Shown: piece after piece, positions 34,618 through 42,539 of the stretch
How positions within the stretch are numbered: the first letter of the stretch is position 1
How the letters are laid out: every line of letters starts with the position of its first letter
Assembly: GCF_006539165.1 (NCBI RefSeq)
Contig: NZ_BJMM01000006.1
Coordinates: forward strand, 248,001 to 312,000
DNA: 64,000 nucleotides
DNA from: Streptomyces cacaoi
GTDB taxonomy: Bacteria > Actinomycetota > Actinomycetes > Streptomycetales > Streptomycetaceae
Direction: 5' to 3'
The notes under the pieces: generated by a model
What the model was told of the DNA's origin: nothing
Seen by the model: the letters and a program-made list of their open reading frames with translations, nothing else
Databases searched by the model: none
Translations under genes and position numbers: made by a program

Positions 34618-35382
34618 TCAGGGGCCCGCGGTCCGGCGCTGGGGAGCGAGGAAGGTGTCGAGGTGGGTGAAGACCGCCTCGGGCTCTTCGCGCAGGGGCA
34701 GATGGCCGGCGCCGGGAACGAGTTCGAACCGTGAGTGCGGGAACGCGGCTGCGTAGGCGCGGCCGAAGTCGGGGGTGACGACCGTGTCGTCGCCGCCCCA
34801 GAGCACCAGCACCGGGAGAGCGACCGCACCGAGGCGGGGCAGCAGGTCCGGATCCTGTAGGTCGGGGCCGGTGTAGGCGCGCATCGTAGCCATCGTCCGT
34901 GCGCCCGGACCGCCTTCCTCCGAGGCACGGTTGGCGGGGGAGGAGGACGGGCCCGTAGCCGGTGGCGCCGTGGGCACGGTGACCTGCTGGCCGGGCACCG
35001 CCGGGCCGATGGCGTCGATGAGGACGAGCCGGGAGAGCCGGTCCGCGCGGTCGTCCAGGGCGATCCGGGTGGCGACCCAGCCGCCGAAGGATGTGCCGAC
35101 CACTGTCACCTGGCTCAGCTCCAGGTGGTCCAGCAGTTCCAGGTAGACGGCGGCGAGGGCCGGGACCGAGTCCAGCTCGTCCGGCCGTTCGGTCCCCTCC
35201 CAGCCCGGGTGGGTGGGCGCCACCACCCGATGGTGTGATGCCAGATGCTCGCCGAGTGCCGCGACGCTGGCGGGACCGGGGCCGCCGTGCAGAAGGAGAA
35301 GGGGCCGGCCCTCCCCGCCCACACGCACGTCGAGGTCCAGGCCGGGGCGTATCGAGATGGTGCGATGGTGCAGCGCGTTCAC
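34618..35382 (-). CDS. Alpha/beta hydrolase
   Basis: A 254-residue hydrolase with oxyanion motif LLLLHGGPGPAS and nucleophile elbow VVGTSFGGWVA (Ser in GTSFGG). The acid is in LVLWGGDDTVV and the catalytic His is in VPGAGHLPLREEP. The fold is complete, so it should act as an esterase, lactonase or C-C hydrolase. GTG at 35380-35382 follows an excellent AGGAGG. It starts 61 bases after the monooxygenase stop on the same strand, so it is likely in one operon with it. Confidence 0.88.
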   Translation of the reverse strand: MNALHHRTISIRPGLDLDVRVGGEGRPLLLLHGGPGPASVAALGEHLASHHRVVAPTHPGWEGTERPDELDSVPALAAVYLELLDHLELSQVTVVGTSFGGWVATRIALDDRADRLSRLVLIDAIGPAVPGQQVTVPTAPPATGPSSSPANRASEEGGPGARTMATMRAYTGPDLQDPDLLPRLGAVALPVLVLWGGDDTVVTPDFGRAYAAAFPHSRFELVPGAGHLPLREEPEAVFTHLDTFLAPQRRTAGP

Positions 35383-35443
35383 AGATTTCCTCCTGTCCGG
35401 CGGACGTGGCCGGTGAAAGACGGCTGGTGGTGACGTGTCGGGG

Positions 35444-36586
35444 TCACTGGCTCGCCGGGCCGGTGGTGAAGAACTCGACCATCTGCTCCAGGCCGCGCGG
35501 ACCGAACATGGTCTCCAGGTTCTCGGCGGAGTCGGCGGCGGATTCCGCGCTTCGCGGGAAGAGGGCCCGTTCGTAGGCGGCGAGGGCGGCTTCGGTGTCC
35601 CCGGGGTGGGCGGCGACGGCCTGGGCGAGTTCGGCACCGTCGAGCATGGCCAGATTGGCTCCCTCGCCCGCGAACGGGGACATGACGTGGGCGGCGTCGC
35701 CCAGCAGGGTCACTCCCGGTGCACGGTCCCAGCGGTGTCCGACCGGCAGGGCGTGGATGCGGCGCGGGGTGAGTGTGTCCGCGTCGGCCACCAGTCCGCG
35801 CAGGCCCTCGTCCCAGCCTTCGAAGTGGGCCAGGACCGCGGCCTTGGCGGCGGCGTGGTCCGTGAAGTCGAGGGTGTCGAGCCAGTCCTCGTCGGCCTTG
35901 AGCGCGGCGTAGACGTGCAGGCTGCCGTCGGTCTCGCGGTGTGCGAGGAAGCCGCGCTCGTCGCCGAGGCAGATGAAGAAGCCGGCGCCGACGATCGAGG
36001 CGCTCCGCGGGTGACGGGCGTCGGCCTCGAACAGGTCCGTTTCGACGAACGAGATGCCGGTGTAGACGGGCTTCGCGTCCGAGACCAGCGGCCGTACCCG
36101 TGACCAGGCGCCGTCGGCGCCGATCAGCAGGTCGGTCGTGACGACCGAGCCGTCGCCGAACGTCACCTCGTGCCGGCCGTCGCCCAGTGACCGGGCGCCG
36201 GTGACCTTCCGTCCCCAGCGGACCGTGCCGTCGGGCAGGGAGTTCAGCAGCAGATCGCGCAGGTCCCCGCGGTCCACCTCCGGCCGCTCGCCGGAGCCGT
36301 CGTCCTCCTCGGCCACGTGCACCGTGCCGTCGGGCCCCAGCACGCGCATGCTCTGACCGCCCTCGTGAATGATCTTGAGGAAGGCGTCGTGGAGACCGGC
36401 GGCGTGCAGTGCCTGCTGCCCGTTGGCGGCATGGATGTCGAGCATCCCGCCCTGGGTGCGTGCCCTCGGCGACGTCTCCAGTTCGAAGATCGCCGCCTCG
36501 ATGCCGTTGACGTGCAGGACGCGGGCGGCCGTCAGGCCACCGAGACCTCCGCCGATGATCGCGACGGGGAAGTGGGTGGTGCTCAT
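35444..36586 (-). CDS. FAD-dependent monooxygenase (TetX-like)
   Basis: A 380-residue class A flavoprotein monooxygenase: GxGxxG dinucleotide fold VAIIGGGLGGLTAARVLH, then GGMLDIHAANGQQAL, the DG motif DLLIGADGAWSRVR, and the GD motif LLGDAAHVMSPFAGEGANLAMLD in the FAD-binding second segment. The layout matches the TetX/aromatic hydroxylase subgroup common in actinobacteria. The ATG at 36584-36586 is used; upstream ATGs run into the operator. It is divergent from the TetR at 36969 and probably repressed by it, and is the first gene of the monooxygenase / hydrolase / FMN reductase set. Confidence 0.88.
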   Translation of the reverse strand: MSTTHFPVAIIGGGLGGLTAARVLHVNGIEAAIFELETSPRARTQGGMLDIHAANGQQALHAAGLHDAFLKIIHEGGQSMRVLGPDGTVHVAEEDDGSGERPEVDRGDLRDLLLNSLPDGTVRWGRKVTGARSLGDGRHEVTFGDGSVVTTDLLIGADGAWSRVRPLVSDAKPVYTGISFVETDLFEADARHPRSASIVGAGFFICLGDERGFLAHRETDGSLHVYAALKADEDWLDTLDFTDHAAAKAAVLAHFEGWDEGLRGLVADADTLTPRRIHALPVGHRWDRAPGVTLLGDAAHVMSPFAGEGANLAMLDGAELAQAVAAHPGDTEAALAAYERALFPRSAESAADSAENLETMFGPRGLEQMVEFFTTGPASQ

Positions 36587-36708
36587 GAGGGCTCCGAGGG
36601 AAGTGGGGATCGTCTGTGTGCGGGAGACGGCTGCCGCAGCCGCATCGCCGTACCCGAAGGCGGGCACCGTGCTCGGCCGAGCGGGAGGTGGACACGATGC
36701 CACCGTAA

Positions 36709-36735
36709 CGAACATGTTCGGAACGAACAAGTTCG
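36709..36735. promoter_or_regulatory. Paired CGAAC/GTTCG operators upstream of the monooxygenase
   Basis: CGAACATGTTCG (36709-36720) is a perfect 12-base palindrome. CGAACAAGTTCG (36724-36735) has the same arms around AA, and their centres are 15 bases apart. They lie upstream of the monooxygenase gene (36586) in the divergent region shared with the TetR gene. Confidence 0.75.
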
Positions 36736-36925
36736 TCGGCTACCTGATCGTCCCGCGCCAGGCCATGCCCGGAGGTCTACGAGCGGCCCTCCATGGACCG
36801 ATTCCCTCGCGCCGCCGCCCCGTGTGCCGGGCTGTTCCGGCAGCGGGCGCGCCCGCATCGCCTGGGCCGTCGACGCCGTCCTGGCCGACATCGCACCGCC
36901 TGCGACCTGGAAGCCTGACCCGGAG

Positions 36926-36949
36926 CGAACATGTTCGAACCGAACGTGT
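36926..36949. promoter_or_regulatory. CGAAC/GTTCG operator upstream of the TetR gene
   Basis: CGAACATGTTCG recurs at 36926-36937, identical to the site at 36709, followed by a degenerate copy beginning CGAACGTG at 36941. It lies 31 bases upstream of the TetR ATG, as expected of autoregulation. Confidence 0.72.
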
Positions 36950-36968
36950 TTCGACGTAGAATCCGGGC

Positions 36969-37646
36969 ATGCCCACTCCGCAGAGCCGCCGCGAGCGGCC
37001 CGCAAAACCTGCCCTCACCCGTGACGGCATCATCGACGCGGCCGTCCTGCTGATGGAGCAGGAGGGCCTCCAGCGCGTCACCATGCGCCGGCTCGCCCAG
37101 GCCCTCGACACCGGCCCGGCCTCGCTGTACGTGTACGTCGCCAACACGGCCGAACTGCACGCCGCGATCCTCGACCGGCTGCTCGGCCGCGTCGACCTGA
37201 GTGCCGATCCCGGCGCCGACTGGCGCGAGCGACTGGACTCGGTGCTCGCCAGCTACGAGCAGGTCCTCTTCGCCCACCCGGCGCTCGCCCAGGCGGCGCT
37301 GACCGCGCGGCCCGCGGGCGAGAACTACCTCGCCCTGGTGGAATCCCTGCTCGCCCTGCTCAACGAGGGCGGCGTCCCCGACCGCCAGGCCGCCTGGGGC
37401 GTCGACATCCTGCTGCAACGCTCCACCGCTTCCGCCGCCGAACACTCCGCCCGCCGCGAGGACTCCAACGCCGAACGCGACTGGATACAGCTACGCCAGG
37501 CACTCGCCACCGCCTCGCCCGACACGCTGCCCCACGTACGCGCCCAGGCCGACAACCTCGTCTCCGGCACCCCCACCGAGCGCCGCCGCTGGAGCATCGA
37601 AACCCTCCTCAACGGCATCCTCGCGACCGACCCCCACACGCGGTAA
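36969..37646 (+). CDS. TetR family regulator (TetR C-terminal type)
   Basis: A 225-residue regulator: RDGIIDAAVLLMEQEGLQRV then RRLAQALDTGPASLYVYVAN as HTH. The C-terminal domain (WRERLDSVLASYEQVLFAHPALAQAAL) is like the class that includes TetR(C)-domain repressors. The gene is divergent from the TetX-like monooxygenase. The palindromes at 36709, 36724 and 36926 between them are its probable operators, and a related site stands before the frameshifted exporter at 32447. Such regulators respond to aromatic drug-like ligands. Confidence 0.88.
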   Translation: MPTPQSRRERPAKPALTRDGIIDAAVLLMEQEGLQRVTMRRLAQALDTGPASLYVYVANTAELHAAILDRLLGRVDLSADPGADWRERLDSVLASYEQVLFAHPALAQAALTARPAGENYLALVESLLALLNEGGVPDRQAAWGVDILLQRSTASAAEHSARREDSNAERDWIQLRQALATASPDTLPHVRAQADNLVSGTPTERRRWSIETLLNGILATDPHTR

Positions 37647-37659
37647 CGCCCACCCCAAG

Positions 37660-38205
37660 CTCCCCTTTCGACGGCCGGCCGTCGCGGCGATCGGGGCGGG
37701 CATCGGTCTGCTGTTCACCACGATGACCAATGTCGCCGTCGGGGACGTGAGCCCCGAACTGTCCGGCGCGGCCTCCGGCGTCTTCAACACCACCCGGCAA
37801 CTGGGCCAGGCGCTGGGCACCGCCGCAGTCGGCGCCCTGTTGCAGGCCACGCTGCACCACACCCTCACGGACGAAGCCCTCCGCCGCAGTGCCGGCCTTC
37901 CCAGCGCCCACCGTCAGGAATTCGTCGACAGCTTCGAAGCCGTCGGCGACAGCGGCCTGTTCGCCCAGGCTCCCGGGAACACCGGGACAGCTGGAGCCGC
38001 GGGGCAGCAGATGCAACAGCTGAGCACCGAAGTCTTCAATCACGGGTTCGTCTCCGCCATGCGCTGGACACTGCTCCTGCCTCTCGGCTTCGCCGTCCTC
38101 GCGGCGCTGTGCTGCTTGGGAATCAGGAATCACCGAGCCGCAGCCGCCCCCACCGCCCTCATGAACCGTCCTGCCGACACGCCTGTCGAGGGGACGTCTC
38201 CGTAG
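37660..38205 (+). pseudogene. C-terminal fragment of an MFS exporter (DHA2 type)
   Basis: The frame from about 37660 encodes AAIGAGIGLLFTTMTNVAVG, then VSPELSGAASGVFNTTRQLG, and a last hydrophobic helix (LLLPLGFAVLAALCCLG). This is the last third of a 14-helix drug exporter. About 300 N-terminal residues are missing, and the remnant begins directly after the TetR stop at 37646. A truncated protein from the ATG at 37723 could be made but would not transport. Deletion removed the exporter that this TetR may once have controlled. Confidence 0.75.
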
Positions 38206-38283
38206 GGTGCGGATGGCCGGGGTGACGGTGGTGTCGTGGCCGCGGGCGCAGGTGCCGACGCCGTCACCCCGCGCACCCGCATG

Positions 38284-39177
38284 TCACGGCTCCGGCAGCC
38301 TGCTGAGGTCGAGTTCTGTGCCGGTGATCTCTGTGCGGAGGGTGTTGAGCCGCTGGTAGTGGTCGACGGCGGATGCGTGCTGGGCCGTGACCAGTTGGAG
38401 TACGAGGGCGTGCAGGAGGGCCAGCGGTGCGAGGAGTTCGTTGGCGGCTCCCTCGGTCGAGTCGGGCAGGGGCAGCACCGTTCCGGCCCGGGTGTCCTTG
38501 GCCTCGTCGGTGGCCTCGGTCAGCAGGACGCTGTGTGCGCCGGTGCGGTGTGCGTGGTCGAGGACGATGCCGATCTCGCGGAAGAGGCGCAGCGGGGCGA
38601 TGACGACCACGGCGTGTGCGGGTTGCAGGCGCAACAGGTCGTCGGCGAGGCGGAATCCGGTGGCTGTCCAGGCGTCGGACGCCTTGCCCGCGCGGCGGAG
38701 GCTGAGGGCGAACTGGTCGGCGAGGGCGGCGCCGGGGCCGATGCCGTAGGCCCACACGTGCTCGGCCTCGTTGAGGACGTCCACGGCGCGTGTCCATGCG
38801 GTGCTGTCGACGAGCGCCGGCACGTCGCCGAGCAGGGCGCGTCCGGCGTCGATGACGGGTTGCAGTGCGGCGTGTGCCGGGTGCAGCCGCTGTACCCGGT
38901 CGTCGAGGACCTGGGCGGGATCGCGGCGTCGTGCCAGGTGCTGGACGAGGCTGCGTTTGAGGTCGCCGAGGCCCGCGAAGCCGAGCTTGCGCGCGGTGCG
39001 GATCACGGTGGCGTCGCTGGTCCCCGTGGCCTTGCCGAGCTTGGCCGCCGAGGAGACGGCCGCTTCTTCGGGGTGCCGTTGCAGATATGCGGCGACGGCG
39101 CGTTCGCCGCTCGCCAGCGGTCCGGCCCGGCGGATGCGCTCGGCCAGCGTGTCAGATGAAGTGTTCACGTTGTCCAT
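38284..39177 (-). CDS. MurR/RpiR family transcriptional regulator
   Basis: A 297-residue protein with the RpiR layout. An N-terminal HTH_6 domain (ERAVAAYLQRHPEEAAVSSA then KLGKATGTSDATVIRTARKL) is followed by a C-terminal SIS sugar-phosphate-isomerase-like domain (VWAYGIGPGAALADQFALSL, VVVIAPLRLFREI). Members sense sugar phosphates or small metabolites and control catabolic operons. It is divergent from the oxidase at 39242, with only 64 bases between, so it probably regulates the oxidase-hydantoinase operon. The initiator ATG is at 39175-39177. Confidence 0.88.
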   Translation of the reverse strand: MDNVNTSSDTLAERIRRAGPLASGERAVAAYLQRHPEEAAVSSAAKLGKATGTSDATVIRTARKLGFAGLGDLKRSLVQHLARRRDPAQVLDDRVQRLHPAHAALQPVIDAGRALLGDVPALVDSTAWTRAVDVLNEAEHVWAYGIGPGAALADQFALSLRRAGKASDAWTATGFRLADDLLRLQPAHAVVVIAPLRLFREIGIVLDHAHRTGAHSVLLTEATDEAKDTRAGTVLPLPDSTEGAANELLAPLALLHALVLQLVTAQHASAVDHYQRLNTLRTEITGTELDLSRLPEP

Positions 39178-39241
39178 TGTCCCCCCATGAAGTGAATGCT
39201 ACGTTCCTCGGGTCAACGCTCCCGACTCCGCGGAGACAGCG

Positions 39242-40453
39242 ATGAAACCATCCCCGCAGCCGCGCGTCGCCGTCATCGGCGTGGGCACCATGGGAAGCCA
39301 GGTCCTCCACCAACTCGCCTCCCGCGGCGTGCCGGTGACCGGGTTCGAGCAGTTCGACATCGGCCACGGACGCGGCGCTGCGGGCGGTGAGACGCGCATC
39401 TTCCGTATCGCCTACAAGGAGGGCGGCGATTACGTCCCGCTGCTGCGCGAGGCGCGGAAGGCGTGGGAACGGCTCGGTGACCGGACGGGTACCCCGCTGC
39501 TCACCCCGTGCGGGGCGCTGACCGTCGGGTCGGCGCAGGACCCCGACGTGCGTACCGTTCTCGGGGTGGCCCGGGAGTGGGGGCTGGACGTCGAACAGCT
39601 CGACCGCCGCCGGATGGAACGGCGGTTCCCCCAGCACCGGCTCTTCGAGGACGACATCGTGCTGCTCGACCGGGAGGGCGGGCTGCTCGATCCGCACCGC
39701 GCCGTGGTCGCAGCCGCCCGGCTCGCCGAGCAGGCAGGGGCCGCGCTGCACACCCGCACCACCGTCCTCGACGTCGTCGAGACCGGCACGGGCGTGGCCG
39801 TCCACTACCGGCACGGACCGCCAGCGCGGGGCCTCTCCCCGGACCCGGGCGGGGCCGGCGGGCGGGCCCGGGACGGCGTCGAGGTCGAGGAGTTCGACCA
39901 GGTCGTCCTGTGCACCGGCCCCTGGATCGGCCGCAGCGTGCCCGGGCTCGCCGACGAGGTCGAGATCCGCCGCGCCGTGCTGTGCTGGTTCGACACCGGC
40001 GGGAAGGACGCCGGTGCGCAATGGGCCCCGGGGCGCTTTCCCGTGGGCATCCGGCGCAGTGGCGCGGACAACAGCTTCTCCTTCTTCCCCGATGTCGGCG
40101 GCGGGGTGAAGGTCAATCTGCACGTGCCCAAGTCGCCCGTGGACGACCCCGACCGGCTGGATCCCGTGGTCGAACCCGACTACGCCCCGCGGGTGTCGGC
40201 CGCCGTGGCGCGGTGCCTGCGGGGCCTGCCGGACCGGCCCACCGCGGTCCGCACCTACATGGACGGCTACACCGCCGACAACCACGGCATCATCGGCCGC
40301 GACCCGCGGCGGCCCCACGTCCTGGTCATGGGCGGGTTCTCCGGGCACGGCTTCAAGCTGGCGCCGGTCTTCGCCGAAGCGGCGGCCGATCTGCTGCTCG
40401 ACGGCCGCACCGGCATCCCCGTCGATCATCTGTCGCTGTCGCGGCTGTCCTGA
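39242..40453 (+). CDS. Sarcosine oxidase-like FAD oxidoreductase (DAO family)
   Basis: A 403-residue flavoprotein of the D-amino-acid/sarcosine oxidase family: VAVIGVGTMGSQVLHQLASR with the FAD-binding GxGxxG, RGAAGGETRIFRIAYKE (the Gly-Glu-Arg segment near the flavin), and GGFSGHGFKLAP at the end. The monomeric sarcosine oxidase Cys that binds FAD covalently appears replaced by Tyr near residue 338 (RTYMDGYT), if my alignment is right. It is expected to oxidise a secondary amine, such as sarcosine or another N-methyl amino acid, to an imine or aldehyde with H2O2. First gene of the operon with hydantoinases, divergent from RpiR. Confidence 0.82.
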   Translation: MKPSPQPRVAVIGVGTMGSQVLHQLASRGVPVTGFEQFDIGHGRGAAGGETRIFRIAYKEGGDYVPLLREARKAWERLGDRTGTPLLTPCGALTVGSAQDPDVRTVLGVAREWGLDVEQLDRRRMERRFPQHRLFEDDIVLLDREGGLLDPHRAVVAAARLAEQAGAALHTRTTVLDVVETGTGVAVHYRHGPPARGLSPDPGGAGGRARDGVEVEEFDQVVLCTGPWIGRSVPGLADEVEIRRAVLCWFDTGGKDAGAQWAPGRFPVGIRRSGADNSFSFFPDVGGGVKVNLHVPKSPVDDPDRLDPVVEPDYAPRVSAAVARCLRGLPDRPTAVRTYMDGYTADNHGIIGRDPRRPHVLVMGGFSGHGFKLAPVFAEAAADLLLDGRTGIPVDHLSLSRLS

Positions 40454-40475
40454 TCCTCATCCGCAGGAGGGTTCC

Positions 40476-42539
40476 ATGCTCCGTATCGGCATCGACGTCG
40501 GCGGTACCTTCACCGACGTCACGGCCCTGGACACGGCCGACGGCCGGTTCCACATCCACAAGTTGCCCTCGACCACCGACGACCAGTCCGTCGCCGTCGC
40601 CGAAGGGGTCCGCGCGATCCTGCAACGGACCGGGGCGGCACCCGGCGACGTCGGATACCTCGGGCACGGCACCACTGTGGCCACCAACACCGTGCTGGAG
40701 TCCGACGGGGCACGCACCGCGCTGGTGACCACCGCCGGGCTCCGCGACGTACTGGAGATCGGCCGCCAGCAGCGCCCCGACCTCTACGACCTCGACGCCG
40801 ACAAGGCGCCCGCGCTGGTCGACAGATCGCTGGTGCACACGGTCACCGAGCGGATGACCGCCCAGGGAACGGTACGTACCCCACTGAGCGGCCGGGACGC
40901 CGACGCCGTCGTGGAGCGGATCCGCGCGGCGGACCCGGAGGCGGTCGCGGTCTGCTTCCTGCACAGCTACCGCAACGACCGCCACGAACGGGAGATCGCG
41001 GACCGCCTGCGCGCCGCGCTGCCCGACGTCTACGTGTGTGCCTCGGCGGACATCGCCCCCGTCTTCCGGGAGTTCGAACGGTTCTCGACGGCCGCGGTCA
41101 ACGCCTACGTCGGACCGCGTATCAACCGCTACATGTCGCGGCTCGCCGACCGGATCGAGGCGACGGGCGTGCCGGTCCCGCCCAAGGTGATCGGTTCGAG
41201 CGGCGGCATGATGTCGCTGGAATCGGTGGCCCGCTACCCGGTGACCACCCTGCTGTCCGGCCCCTCGGCCGGCGTCGTCGCGGCCTCGCACGTGGCGGGC
41301 CAGGCCGGCTTCGGCAACCTGATCACCTTCGACATGGGCGGTACGAGCACCGACGTGTGCCTCGTGCGCGACGGGCAGGCCGTGGCCTCGACGCAGCGCC
41401 GGATCAACGGCCGGCCCGTGCGCACCCCCTCGCTCGACATCCACACCGTCGGCGCCGGCGGCGGCAGCATCGCCCACGTCGACTCCGGCGGAGCGCTGGA
41501 GGTCGGCCCGGCCAGCGCCGGCTCCCAGCCGGGCCCCGCCGCCTACGGGCGCGGCGGCGACCGGCCCACCGTCACCGACGCGAACGTGCTGCGCGGCAGG
41601 CTCAACCCGCGCCACATCCTCGGCGGCGCGCTCGCCGTGGACTACGAAGCGGCCGCTCGCGCGGTGGACGGCGTCGCGAAGGCGATGGCGACCGGCCGGG
41701 AGGTGGCCGCGCGCGGCATCGGCAGGATCGCGGCCGTCAACATGGCCGGGGCCGTGCGCAAGGTCTCCGTCGAAGCAGGCGAGGATCCGCGCGCCTACGT
41801 CCTGGTCGCCTTCGGCGGCGCCGGCCCCCTGCACGCGGTCGAGGTCGCCAGGGAGGTCGGTATGCGCACCGTCGTGGTGCCGCCGAACCCGGGCACCCTG
41901 TGCGCCCTGGGCCTGCTCGTCACCGACATCCGCGCCGAGTTCCCCCGCGCCGTGCTGGAAGAGGCGGACGAGCACGACCCCGGGAAGCTGGACGAGGCGC
42001 TGCGCGAGGCCCACGAGTCCGCACGCGGCTGGCTGGCGGCCGAGGCCCCGCCGGGCGCGGAGACGAGGATCACCGGGGAGGCCCGGATGCGCTACGCGCG
42101 GCAGAACTTCGAGCTGTCGGTGCCGCTGCCGCGGCAGGCGATCGACACCGCACGCTTCGGCCCCGGCGCCGTCGCCGAGATGGTCGCCGCCTTCCACGAA
42201 CAGCACACGAAGAGCTACGGCTTCGCACACGCCGACGCGCGGGTGCAGATCGTCGAGATCCAGCTGACCGCCGCCGCGCTCGTCGACAAACCGGAACTGC
42301 CCTCCATAGCAGCGGGATCCGACCCCCGCGAAGCGCTGGTGGACCGCCGCCAGGTCGACTTCGACGAGACCGGTCCGCTCGACACCCCCGTCTACGAACG
42401 CGCGGGGCTGCGTGCCGGAACCCGGCTGCCGGGCCCGGCCATCGTCGAACAGCTCGACACCACGACGGTCATCACACCCGACGCGACCGCGCTCGTCGAC
42501 GCGTACGGCAACCTCGTCATCGAAGTGGAGCAGCGTTGA
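40476..42539 (+). CDS. hyuA: Hydantoinase/oxoprolinase subunit A (ATP-dependent)
   Basis: A 687-residue HyuA. The N-terminal ATPase-like domain opens LRIGIDVGGTFTDVTALDTA. Next are the GGTSTDVCLV motif near residue 290, STVGAGGGSIAHVD-type segments, SAGSQPGPAAYG and the C-terminal beta-rich domain with GPAIVEQLDTTTVI. With subunit B it forms the ATP-dependent N-methylhydantoinase/5-oxoprolinase-type complex that opens a cyclic amide. AGGAGGG lies before the ATG, 22 bases after the oxidase stop. Its stop overlaps the TTG start of subunit B. Confidence 0.92.
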   Translation: MLRIGIDVGGTFTDVTALDTADGRFHIHKLPSTTDDQSVAVAEGVRAILQRTGAAPGDVGYLGHGTTVATNTVLESDGARTALVTTAGLRDVLEIGRQQRPDLYDLDADKAPALVDRSLVHTVTERMTAQGTVRTPLSGRDADAVVERIRAADPEAVAVCFLHSYRNDRHEREIADRLRAALPDVYVCASADIAPVFREFERFSTAAVNAYVGPRINRYMSRLADRIEATGVPVPPKVIGSSGGMMSLESVARYPVTTLLSGPSAGVVAASHVAGQAGFGNLITFDMGGTSTDVCLVRDGQAVASTQRRINGRPVRTPSLDIHTVGAGGGSIAHVDSGGALEVGPASAGSQPGPAAYGRGGDRPTVTDANVLRGRLNPRHILGGALAVDYEAAARAVDGVAKAMATGREVAARGIGRIAAVNMAGAVRKVSVEAGEDPRAYVLVAFGGAGPLHAVEVAREVGMRTVVVPPNPGTLCALGLLVTDIRAEFPRAVLEEADEHDPGKLDEALREAHESARGWLAAEAPPGAETRITGEARMRYARQNFELSVPLPRQAIDTARFGPGAVAEMVAAFHEQHTKSYGFAHADARVQIVEIQLTAAALVDKPELPSIAAGSDPREALVDRRQVDFDETGPLDTPVYERAGLRAGTRLPGPAIVEQLDTTTVITPDATALVDAYGNLVIEVEQR

